Assembly (NCBI GenBank): GCA_006844605.1
Contig: SPJN01000015.1
Coordinates: forward strand, 24,251-88,250
Length of the DNA stretch: 64,000 nt
Origin: Hyphomicrobiales bacterium
GTDB taxonomy: Bacteria; Pseudomonadota; Alphaproteobacteria; SPJN01
Direction: 5' to 3'
Below the pieces are notes generated by a model. That model worked only from the letters and a program-made list of their open reading frames with translations, did no database searches and was not told the DNA's origin. Each line of letters opens with the position of its first letter. Position 1 is the stretch's first letter. The translations under genes and the position numbers were made by a program. This document shows positions 56,989-64,000 of this stretch, piece after piece.

Positions 56989-57156
56989 AGACGCGTTCAA
57001 ACACAAACAACCAACAGGTGATGGTCTAGGCAATCATCACCCAACAACAAGGCACTATTCGTATCGAGTAACGCTGAACAAAATAGCCGATGATCCGGCG
57101 TATAGGACAGGCGGGGTTCCAATCCCCCGCTACCCCATTCGGATCATTGGCAACTG

Positions 57157-57222
57157 CCCTGCGATAGAACGCGCGCGTCCCATCCCCCCAAAAACGCGCC
57201 GCTTCCGTCGCAGGGTTTTTTT
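57157..57222 (+). terminator. Terminator after TonB receptor 2
   Basis: CCCTGCGA (57157-57164) pairs perfectly with TCGCAGGG (57208-57215), followed by seven T. The long loop has inner GCGCG/CGCGC pairing. A further hairpin GCGGGG/CCCCGC lies at 57111-57130. Confidence 0.75.
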
Positions 57223-57253
57223 GACCTGATGGGTTTTATAAGATCTTGTGCCG

Positions 57254-57949
57254 TCAGCCCGCCGGTTTATCCAGCGCATAGCCCGCCGCACGTACAGTAC
57301 GGATCACATCGGGGCGATCATCGGTGTTAATGGCCTTGCGCAAGCGGCGGATATGCACATCAACCGTACGCAGTTCCACATAAACATCACGGCCCCAAAC
57401 AGCATCCAGCAATTGTTCGCGTGAAAAAACCCGGCCCGGATTTGCCATGAAGTGATCCAGCAGGCGAAACTCCGTCGGACCAAGATGCAGTTCCTCATCC
57501 CCGCGATAAACACGGCAACGCGCCCGATCAAGGGTGATGTCCTCAAAACTCAAAACTTCGGCTGTTGTTGCCGGGCGCACGCGGCGCAGCACAGCATACA
57601 CCCGCGCAATCAATTCCTTGGGGCTGAACGGTTTGACCAAATAGTCATCCGCGCCTGTGTTCAGGCCACGAATACGGTCGCTTTCCTCGCCCCGTGCGGT
57701 CAGCATGATGATCGGCACATTTCCTGCATCACGGTCAGCACGAACTGCGCGGCACACTTCGATCCCTGACAGTTTCGGCATCATCCAATCAAGCAGGATC
57801 AGGTCGGGCACCTGTTCGGCAATCAGGGTCAGTGCTTCTTCACCATCATTGGCAACTTCTACGGCGAAGCCTTCGGCTTCAAGATTGTAGCGCAGCAAGG
57901 TGACCAACGCGTCTTCGTCCTCAACGATCAGGATCAATGGCTTGCTCAT
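57254..57949 (-). CDS. phoB: Phosphate regulon response regulator PhoB
   Basis: 231 residues. OmpR-type two-domain regulator: phosphoacceptor Asp54 in LILLDWMMPKLSG, receiver Lys in YLVKPFSPKEL, and winged-helix domain with PTEFRLLDHFMANPGRVFSREQLLDAVWG. It activates phosphate-starvation genes by binding Pho boxes, one of which precedes phoU here. It follows phoU by 25 bases. Confidence 0.95.
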   Translation of the reverse strand: MSKPLILIVEDEDALVTLLRYNLEAEGFAVEVANDGEEALTLIAEQVPDLILLDWMMPKLSGIEVCRAVRADRDAGNVPIIMLTARGEESDRIRGLNTGADDYLVKPFSPKELIARVYAVLRRVRPATTAEVLSFEDITLDRARCRVYRGDEELHLGPTEFRLLDHFMANPGRVFSREQLLDAVWGRDVYVELRTVDVHIRRLRKAINTDDRPDVIRTVRAAGYALDKPAG

Positions 57950-57974
57950 AATCTATCCTCTCAACACGCCGGAC

Positions 57975-58715
57975 TTAGGATTGTGCTGCCAAGCTGGGCT
58001 GGACCATTGTCAGGCTTGTGCGGTCAGCTTTGGGGCGATCATCTTCCAGCGGCGCGCCCTCAACAATCGCAAACACAATCTCGGCAATATTGGTGCAATG
58101 ATCACCGATCCGTTCAACATTCTTGGCCATGAACAATAGATGCGTGCCGACCGCCGTCATATGCGGCTGGGCCATCATCATGGAGGTGATTTCCTGAAAC
58201 AGGCCATTGTTCAATTCATCAATCGTGCCATCGGCCTGCCACACGCTGCGCGCCTTGGCAGCATCAAGCGCGCTGAAGGCATCCAGCACATCACCCAATT
58301 GCGCCTGCACCGCATGGATCATACGGATCAGCCCTTGGGTGGACCGTTGCTGGGGGGACTGGTTCAACACCAATGTCCGCTTGGCCAGATTTTTGGCAAG
58401 ATCGCCCACACGCTCAAGGTCGCTGGCGATGCGGATCAAGGCAAGACCGCCAACCCATTCAGCCTGGCCGGCACCGTCAGTGGCGGCGATAACAATCATC
58501 TGCTGTTCAATCTGCCGTTCCATGTCATCAATGGCGTCATCGGCCAGAATGATTTGTTCTGCCATTTTACTGTCACGGCGGCCCAACGCATCCGCGGCAC
58601 CACTTAGCTGCTGTTCGGTCAGCCCGCCCATACGCGCAACAAGGTCACGAATGGCCGTCAAATTATCAAATGGGCCGGAACTGGTGATATCTGCTGACAT
58701 GATCTGGTTTTGCAT
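57975..58715 (-). CDS. phoU: Phosphate signalling regulator PhoU
   Basis: 246 residues from the ATG at 58715; starts at 58730 (TTG) and 58700 (ATG) are possible. Two repeats of a three-helix bundle with metal-binding acidic stretches (ILADDAIDDMERQIEQQM; MFMAKNVERIGDHCTNIAE as LLFMAKNVERIGDHCTNIAE). PhoU links the Pst transporter to PhoR and restrains signalling when phosphate is sufficient. No pst genes are present in this window. Confidence 0.93.
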   Translation of the reverse strand: MQNQIMSADITSSGPFDNLTAIRDLVARMGGLTEQQLSGAADALGRRDSKMAEQIILADDAIDDMERQIEQQMIVIAATDGAGQAEWVGGLALIRIASDLERVGDLAKNLAKRTLVLNQSPQQRSTQGLIRMIHAVQAQLGDVLDAFSALDAAKARSVWQADGTIDELNNGLFQEITSMMMAQPHMTAVGTHLLFMAKNVERIGDHCTNIAEIVFAIVEGAPLEDDRPKADRTSLTMVQPSLAAQS

Positions 58716-58793
58716 CCGCTGTAAGCTCAAAAAAAATTTAGGCCCTGATCAATCACATTGACTGGTCATGCTGGGCTAATCTGTGATGGCCGC

Positions 58794-58829
58794 TATCTAT
58801 GTGACAGAATGGTTACATTTTTATGACAG
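58794..58829 (-). promoter_or_regulatory. Pho box and promoter ahead of phoU-phoB
   Basis: Read on the minus strand: CTGTCAT, 4 bases, ATGTAAC, 4 bases, CTGTCAC (58829-58801): three 7-base repeats in an exact 11-base period, as in PhoB sites. A -10-like TAGATA (58799-58794) begins right after the third repeat, 12 bases beyond the first two, so the pair CTGTCAT/ATGTAAC is the likely activating box. Confidence 0.75.
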
Positions 58830-58866
58830 CCATACCAGCCAGCCATTCAGCACGCTGCCGCGTCCG

Positions 58867-60009
58867 CTATTTTGGCGGATTATCAACAATTTGGGGGACG
58901 AAATCGATCGCCACCAATGGCGCGGTGGGTTTCGCAGCAAGCGGCAGGCTGGCCATAAAGCAACTGCCTTCACCCGGTGTGCTTTCAATCCGCAAGACAC
59001 CCTGATGACGATTGACGATATGCTTGACGATGGCCAAACCAAGCCCGGTGCCGCCACGGGCGCGACTGGTTTTGGCAGACACTCGATAAAACCGTTCGGT
59101 CAGACGGGGCACATGTTCAGGCGGGATGCCCTGCCCAAAATCACGGATGGACAGCAAAATATTGCCCGGCTTTTTGTCATCCGGTGCGGCGCCGATTTCG
59201 ATGCGCCCCGCTTCGGAGCCATATTTCACAGCGTTGTCCAAAAGGTTTTGCAGCATCTGCACAAGTTCGTCTTCAGACCCCACAATCTCAGCGTCGCGCA
59301 ATGCGGGGTCGATCAGGGTATCGACGCTGACCCCCTCCCGTTCCGTCAGGGGGGAGATGACATCCACCGCCTTTGACATGATTGTGGCAATGCGCACCCG
59401 CGCTGATGGCGGCATATGTTCATCAATCTCAATCCGCGACAGGGACAACAAATCATCAATCAGGCGCGACATGCGCTGGGCCTGATCTTGCATGATCCCC
59501 AAAAACTGTTCATGGGCGGCGCGGTCTTCCTTGGCCGGCCCTTGCAGGGTTTCGATATAGCCGATGATCGACGCGATGGGCGTTCGCAATTCATGGCTGG
59601 CATTGGCGATGAAATCGGCGCGCATTTGTTCGGCACGCCACATCGCCGTTTCATCATGCAGCATGATCAGGGCTGTAGCTGGCCCGGCATTGTCGGCATC
59701 TGCCCCCTCAATCGGTGCGGCCTGCACCGACAAGCGGCGATCAACCTTGCCCGGCAGGGTGAAGCGTTCCGGGTCCGCCCCTGCATCCCAATCATCTGTA
59801 AAAACCGTTTCGGCAAGGTCCAAAATCGCCGGGTGGCGAATATAACGGCTGACCATAGCGCCGGGGGCATAATTATCTAGGGCCGGAAACAGCGTCGCTG
59901 CGGCCTTGTTGGCGTAAACCAATTTCGGCTGCGCCGTCACCACCAACACCGCATCTGGCAGGGCGTCGAATAGGCTGTATCGTCCTGTTGCCCCAGTGCT
60001 CGTTGTCAC
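58867..60009 (-). CDS. phoR: Phosphate regulon sensor kinase PhoR, without membrane segment
   Basis: 380 residues. GTG start with AAGGTGA at ideal distance; the gap to the previous gene is 41 bases, and the frame upstream hits a stop with no start codon. A PAS-like domain (about 10-120), the phosphoacceptor His139 in NASHELRTPIASI, and an HATPase domain with DNAVKYG, RDFGQGIPPEH and RGGTGLGLAIVKHI. The usual N-terminal transmembrane helices are absent. Position next to phoU-phoB makes PhoR likely. Confidence 0.85.
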   Translation of the reverse strand: MTTSTGATGRYSLFDALPDAVLVVTAQPKLVYANKAAATLFPALDNYAPGAMVSRYIRHPAILDLAETVFTDDWDAGADPERFTLPGKVDRRLSVQAAPIEGADADNAGPATALIMLHDETAMWRAEQMRADFIANASHELRTPIASIIGYIETLQGPAKEDRAAHEQFLGIMQDQAQRMSRLIDDLLSLSRIEIDEHMPPSARVRIATIMSKAVDVISPLTEREGVSVDTLIDPALRDAEIVGSEDELVQMLQNLLDNAVKYGSEAGRIEIGAAPDDKKPGNILLSIRDFGQGIPPEHVPRLTERFYRVSAKTSRARGGTGLGLAIVKHIVNRHQGVLRIESTPGEGSCFMASLPLAAKPTAPLVAIDFVPQIVDNPPK

Positions 60010-60050
60010 GCCGGTGTCACCTTCTGATCTATCAATGATGGGCCTTGCGC

Positions 60051-61541
60051 TTAGTCACTAAAGGCATCAGCCTTTGTCGCCCGGTCCAGTAGTCGCCAGT
60101 AGAGATACGCCATAGGCTTCAGGTCAGCAACTGCAATACGTTCGTTCGTGCCGTGAATACCGCCGCGCAAATCTTCGGTCACACGCATCGGTGACAGACG
60201 ATAAATATTGTCGCTGACCTCTTTATAATGGCGGGAGTCTGTTGCCCCAACGGTCAGGGACGGCACCACAATGGCCTGCGGATACACAGCCGCAACGCTG
60301 GTTGAAACCAGGTTCCAAACCGGTCCCGATGTATCGGAAAATGGGGATGGTTCGTCACCGAAACTTTGTGCTTCCTGAATTTTGATCTCAGGGTCATTTA
60401 TCACCCGGCGCACATGGTCCCGCACAACCTGTTTTGAATCATGCGGGTGAATGCGGAAGTTCACAATCGCCTTCGCCTCAATCGCCAGCACATTTTCCTT
60501 CGGGCTGGCTTGCAGCATGGTTGGCGCAATGGTCGTCCGCAGCGTGGCATTGGCACTGGGATCAGCCTCCATAGCCATTTCGATCAGGGGCTGGGCAATC
60601 CATAAATTTGCCAGCAAATATTTCTGATAGGCTGGCACCGTATCACCAAGGGCCAGATACATGTCACGCACAGGCCCCGCAAGGCCGCCATCAAATTCAC
60701 TGTTTTCAAGTTTTACCAAGGCGGCAGCCAATTTGCCCACTGCGGTCTTTTTCGGCGGCATTGACGAATGGCCCCCCTTGCCCGGCGCAATCAGCTCAAG
60801 CGAATAATAACCTTTCTCCCCCGTGCCGATCATGGCGACGTCCTGTTCCACGCCCGGAATGATGCCCGCTGCAATCGCGCCGCCTTCATCAACAGACAGG
60901 ATCGGGTTGATGCCCTGTTCGGCCATCCACGCGGCCATTGCCACGGCACCCAACTTGCCGCCAACTTCTTCGTCCTGATGCAGCGCCAGATAAACTGTGC
61001 GTTCAGGCTGATAGCCCGTGGCGATCATACGGTCGATCACATTGGACAGAACAATGGTCGGCCCCTTCATATCCATGGCGCCACGACCCCAGATAAAGCC
61101 ATCGCGGATATGCCCCGCATAGGGCGGTTCCTGCCAAATATCTTCTGTGCCGGGCACAACGGGCACCACATCATAATGGCCCATCATCAGGATCGGCTTC
61201 AGGTCCGGGCGGGTGCCCTCCCACTTATAGACACGGCCATAAGTGTTGAAAACCTCAACCGGCAGTGTGCTGACATGGGGGAATGTAGCGTCATACCATG
61301 CCAAAAACCGGGTGAACTCACCCTCATCAATCTCATTTGATTGGTTTGATATTGTTTTGAAGGTGATGGATTTGGCAAGGTCCGCAATCAGCTTTGCTTC
61401 TTCAATGGCGGGGGCTTGTTCAGGGCTGGGCCAAGGTTCCGCAGTGATCCTTGGCGCTTCAAACGTGCTTGCGCGCCAAATTGTCACCACAGCCACAACA
61501 ACAATGGCGGCCAACGCCACCTGAACCAATCGTTTCAACAT
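60051..61541 (-). CDS. M20-family metallopeptidase (CPS1/PM20D1-like)
   Basis: 496 residues. An N-terminal hydrophobic anchor (about 4-23) puts it in the periplasm or membrane. The metal ligands follow the M20 pattern: GHYDVVPV, GRGAMDMKG, and the catalytic/ligand Glu pair in HQDEEVGG, a VDEGG segment, and a C-terminal DSRHYKEV. This subgroup includes carboxypeptidase S and N-acyl amino acid synthase/hydrolase. Same strand as phoR with a 41-base gap, so possibly one transcript. Confidence 0.88.
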   Translation of the reverse strand: MLKRLVQVALAAIVVVAVVTIWRASTFEAPRITAEPWPSPEQAPAIEEAKLIADLAKSITFKTISNQSNEIDEGEFTRFLAWYDATFPHVSTLPVEVFNTYGRVYKWEGTRPDLKPILMMGHYDVVPVVPGTEDIWQEPPYAGHIRDGFIWGRGAMDMKGPTIVLSNVIDRMIATGYQPERTVYLALHQDEEVGGKLGAVAMAAWMAEQGINPILSVDEGGAIAAGIIPGVEQDVAMIGTGEKGYYSLELIAPGKGGHSSMPPKKTAVGKLAAALVKLENSEFDGGLAGPVRDMYLALGDTVPAYQKYLLANLWIAQPLIEMAMEADPSANATLRTTIAPTMLQASPKENVLAIEAKAIVNFRIHPHDSKQVVRDHVRRVINDPEIKIQEAQSFGDEPSPFSDTSGPVWNLVSTSVAAVYPQAIVVPSLTVGATDSRHYKEVSDNIYRLSPMRVTEDLRGGIHGTNERIAVADLKPMAYLYWRLLDRATKADAFSD

Positions 61542-61874
61542 CTATTTGCCCCCAAAAAGCCAATAATTTCACCTACTTTACCAATTTGCGGGGCTGGTGC
61601 AAGCACACCTGATCGGCACTGAATTAGCGCCACCGGATGGATATGACGCATGGCGCAGGGGGTGCATTGATTTTTTGTCACATTATTTAATGGACTGTAC
61701 TCTTGTATTATTTGGTTAACACGCTATATTGTATCTAATGTATACGATAATACATGTTACTAAATAAACTGCAGTTAAAGCAATCATGACGGACGCGCTG
61801 GGGTGTCGGTCACAACAGGGAACCGGTCAGGCATCAACAAAATATGTCGGCCAGCCATGAGCGGAGGAAAGATC
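61542..61874. promoter_or_regulatory. Upstream region of the acyltransferase gene
   Basis: 333 bases, AT-rich in 61675-61780. A candidate promoter TTGTAT (61703-61708), 16 bases, TATATT (61725-61730) is followed by an inverted repeat ATGTAT-6-ATACAT (61738-61755) at the expected start of transcription, a good repressor position. No gene seen. Confidence 0.55.
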
Positions 61875-63395
61875 ATGGAAAAATTGTCAATCAGCGACTC
61901 CCTATTCTTGTATGCGGAAAAGGATGACACACCCCTTCACGTTGGCACATTGGCCATCGTTGAATTGCCCGATGATTTTGAAGGCAGCTTCCGTGACAAG
62001 TTCGTCGAAATGTTCGATGGCCGTATTGATGAAGTGCCCATGCTGCGCTGGAAAGCGGTTGCACAGCCGCTGAACCTTGGCTACCCGGTTTGGGTGGAAC
62101 AAGAAGAAATGGATTGGGACTATCATGTCCGCCGTACATCCATTCCCATGCCGGGCAATATGGAACAGCTTATCACCAAGATTGAAAAGCTGCACATGCA
62201 AAAGCTGGACCGTAACCACCCGCTGCACATGCATTATGTGTTTGAAGGGTTGGAGGGCAACCGCGCCGCCGTCTATTCCAAAATTCATCATTCCTGCATT
62301 GATGGGCAGACCGCTGTGAAGCTGGCAACCATCATGTTCGATCTGACGCCCGAACCACGCGCACCGCTGACACAGGAACAGCGCGCAGAGGCGGGCCTGA
62401 ACCGCACCGCCGACAAAAAGGCCCCCGGCCTGTTGTCTGCGATCACTAACGCCGCGATTGAACGGATTGAAAAGCCTCTCTACAGCCAGATCCCGTCCTT
62501 GGTGCGCATGGCCAATAAAATGATCAGCGCCCCGGCAACAAAACCTGCCAAGACAGAACCGATCGAAACAGAAGACGGCGTTGATTTCAAAATGGGCATG
62601 GCGTGGGGGCCGAAGAGCATCCTGAACACCCATCTGTCCAATGACCGCAAAATCGCCTTTGGCTCGGTCCCGTTGGAACTGGTGAAAAATACACGCCGCG
62701 CGGCCAACACCGCGCTTGATGGCGTAACGTTGAACGACGTGATCGTTGCCGCCTGCGGTGGTGCCCTGCGCGCCTATCTGGAAGAAAAAGACGCCCTGCC
62801 GGAACAATCATTGGTGTGTGGTGCCCCCGTTGCGATGAAGCAAAAGGATGGCTCCAACAACAATGTCTCCTACATGATGATGCATTTCCGCACTGATATT
62901 GCCGATCCTATGGAACGGTTGGCAAAAGTTGCTGCATCCTCCAAAAAGGCAAAGGCGGGACAGAAAAACAACGAATCCGCAATGGAAGGCGCCGACCTGA
63001 ACATGCCATCCTATATGGTGGAACCGCTGGCCAAGCTGGCCACGTCAAAGGCAGGCTTTGGTATGGTGCCGATGCCGATGGCGGCTGTGCTGTCCAATGT
63101 GCCGGGACCGCAGATGCAGCTTTACATGGCTGGTGCCAAAATTGTTGAGGCCTATCCGATTTCAGTTCTGTTCCACAATGCCGGGCTGAATATCACAGTG
63201 CAGTCCTTTATGGATCGGTTCGATTTTTCCATCACCACATGCCGCGCCACCATGCCGGACGCCGAACGGTTTGTTGAGTTGATTGAGGGCGAGCTGCGCC
63301 TGATGGCTGACCTGTTCGGTGCCGACAAGGTTGACGGTGCGGACGACAGTGCCTCCACCCTGAAATTTCAGCCGGCGAATATGAACGTCGCCTAA
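61875..63395 (+). CDS. Wax ester synthase / diacylglycerol acyltransferase
   Basis: 506 residues from the ATG at 61875 (GGAGGAAA upstream); an in-frame GTG start at 61803 is unlikely. The bifunctional WS/DGAT enzyme makes wax esters or triacylglycerol from acyl-CoA as storage lipid. The catalytic HHXXXDG is exact at residues 138-144 (HHSCIDG), with the family's N-terminal SDSLFLYAEKDDTPLHVG and C-terminal LSNVPGP. A terminator follows. It suits an organism that also encodes acyl-CoA dehydrogenase, PlsC and the fab operon here. Confidence 0.93.
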   Translation: MEKLSISDSLFLYAEKDDTPLHVGTLAIVELPDDFEGSFRDKFVEMFDGRIDEVPMLRWKAVAQPLNLGYPVWVEQEEMDWDYHVRRTSIPMPGNMEQLITKIEKLHMQKLDRNHPLHMHYVFEGLEGNRAAVYSKIHHSCIDGQTAVKLATIMFDLTPEPRAPLTQEQRAEAGLNRTADKKAPGLLSAITNAAIERIEKPLYSQIPSLVRMANKMISAPATKPAKTEPIETEDGVDFKMGMAWGPKSILNTHLSNDRKIAFGSVPLELVKNTRRAANTALDGVTLNDVIVAACGGALRAYLEEKDALPEQSLVCGAPVAMKQKDGSNNNVSYMMMHFRTDIADPMERLAKVAASSKKAKAGQKNNESAMEGADLNMPSYMVEPLAKLATSKAGFGMVPMPMAAVLSNVPGPQMQLYMAGAKIVEAYPISVLFHNAGLNITVQSFMDRFDFSITTCRATMPDAERFVELIEGELRLMADLFGADKVDGADDSASTLKFQPANMNVA

Positions 63396-63417
63396 CCAAA
63401 CGGTACATCGTATACGC

Positions 63418-63455
63418 AAAAACCCCGTCAGCTTCCTGGGCAGGAGGGGTTTTTT
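63418..63455 (+). terminator. Terminator after the WS/DGAT gene
   Basis: AAAAACCCC (63418-63426) pairs with GGGGTTTTTT (63446-63455) around a loop with an inner CCT/AGG. Confidence 0.88.
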
Positions 63456-63490
63456 ATTGCCGAATGTTGGTCTATTCAAATCTATATCTA

Positions 63491-63517
63491 TACCATACGG
63501 TATGGTAAAGTATGGTA
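63491..63517. promoter_or_regulatory. Operator upstream of the second tetR
   Basis: TACCATA-CGG-TATGGTA (63491-63507), a perfect inverted repeat with a 3-base centre, and a third half-site TATGGTA starting exactly 10 bases after the second. One helical turn spacing suggests cooperative binding, probably by the TetR encoded directly downstream. Confidence 0.7.
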
Positions 63518-63542
63518 TAGACTTTTTGCGCGCGACAAGCTA

Positions 63543-63548
63543 TATAAT
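63543..63548 (+). promoter_or_regulatory. Consensus -10 box of the second tetR
   Basis: TATAAT ends 4 bases before the ATG at 63553, so transcription would start on or within the start codon. No good -35 and no ribosome-binding sequence are visible, consistent with a leaderless mRNA, or with a different unrecognised promoter. Confidence 0.45.
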
Positions 63549-63552
63549 AAAT

Positions 63553-64000
63553 ATGGTGACAACAGCACAAAAACCGCAGAGTTCCGTGACGTCCCAACGT
63601 CGGCACAAGCAGGATTATCTGGATGGCGGTCTGTCGATCATTGCACAGGACGGCCATGCGGAGGGGGTAACCATTGCCCGTATCTGCGCCTATTTGGGCG
63701 TGTCAAAGGGCAGTTTCTACTGGCATTTTCATAATCGGGATGATTTTGTGCGCGCCCTTTATGACCATTGGGCCACGTCCGCCCATGGGCATCACTATGA
63801 CAGGATTACCGCCGAAGCAGGCGGGGATTTGCGGCGGTTGCTCAGCGGTTTGCTACGCTATTGGGACGAAAATCGCTATGGCGCGATTGACCGGGCGTTG
63901 CGGCGCTGGGCCGAAAGCGATCCAACCGCGAAACAGGCAGTGGAAATCGCTGATAAAACACTGATGAAATTTGTGACCCGCGCGTTTCGCGATGCCGGGC
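63553..64000 (+). CDS. TetR-family regulator, 3' end cut by window edge
   Basis: 149 residues are visible, open to the right edge. The HTH reads ARICAYLGVSKGSFYWHFHNRDDFVRALY (about 40-70), typical of TetR; the ligand domain begins after about residue 75 and is incomplete. Starts could be the ATG at 63553 or the next codon GTG. A perfect palindrome is 46 bases upstream, suggesting autoregulation. Its plus-strand orientation and the terminator after the acyltransferase gene make it a separate unit. Confidence 0.88.
   Translation, partial: MVTTAQKPQSSVTSQRRHKQDYLDGGLSIIAQDGHAEGVTIARICAYLGVSKGSFYWHFHNRDDFVRALYDHWATSAHGHHYDRITAEAGGDLRRLLSGLLRYWDENRYGAIDRALRRWAESDPTAKQAVEIADKTLMKFVTRAFRDAG

Noticed and set aside
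57111..57130. T-arm-like hairpin GCGGGG-TTCCAATC-CCCCGC followed by a CTACCCCA-like end, suggesting a tRNA or tmRNA fragment
   Set aside because: The loop has a C where tRNAs have a purine, the five-pair T stem is not formed in tRNA register, and no anticodon or acceptor partner could be placed upstream.
1..64000. CRISPR array, insertion sequence, tRNA or rRNA genes
   Set aside because: No regularly spaced direct repeats with spacers, no transposase reading frame, and no tRNA or rRNA signature was recognised on either strand.

Overview
The window is a chromosomal segment of a moderately GC-rich alphaproteobacterium. Evidence for the class: a Fur protein without a C-terminal CXXC, a YlxR domain fused to an L7Ae-like domain, fabA-fabB-fabI as one operon, phoR/phoU/phoB together, and large TonB-dependent receptors of the EIVVTAQ type common in Sphingomonadales/Kordiimonadales-like heterotrophs. 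I cannot name the genus. No tRNA, rRNA, insertion sequence or CRISPR array was recognised.

Layout. 1-11.1 kb: 3' end of argF, hslO, convergent maeB, then mutS-glnD-murJ with overlapping ends. 11.1-19.6 kb: trpS, a DUF2333 membrane protein, a universal stress protein overlapping a multi-pass membrane protein, nfuA-like, tsaB-rimI-fur-plsC-miaB. 19.9-26.9 kb: phoH-ybeY-corC-lnt, a small XRE regulator, metK-trmB. 27-37 kb: the transcription/translation operon rimP-nusA-ylxR-infB-rbfA-truB-rpsO-pnp, whose leader contains an intrinsic terminator. 37-39.2 kb: a small accessory patch with an anchored protein of unknown function, a CI/LexA-like S24 repressor and a divergent Mor-like HTH protein, probably a prophage remnant or domesticated switch. 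39.2-44.8 kb: fabA-fabB-fabI (minus strand), then a rubrerythrin / Fe-S oxidoreductase / DUF3501 module (plus strand). 45-57 kb: accessory metabolism and uptake: an unidentified 282-residue protein, an acyl-CoA dehydrogenase, two TonB-dependent receptors, a UMF1-like MFS transporter, an NAD(P)-dependent amino-acid (glutamate-type) dehydrogenase and a TetR regulator sharing an operator with the second receptor. 57-61.5 kb: M20 peptidase, phoR, phoU, phoB (minus strand) with a Pho box ahead of phoU. 61.8-64 kb: a wax ester synthase/diacylglycerol acyltransferase and the 5' part of a second TetR gene, cut by the window end.

The most interesting unexplained signals are non-coding. An orphan perfect FNR-type box, a -10-like hexamer and a perfect hairpin terminator lie in the gap between the dehydrogenase gene and tetR, and look like an oxygen-regulated small RNA gene. 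A terminator inside the rimP-nusA leader suggests attenuation. Two copies of an asymmetric palindromic element sit between convergent genes. A three-repeat Pho box precedes phoU-phoB. Several palindromic operators mark the regulators' likely targets.
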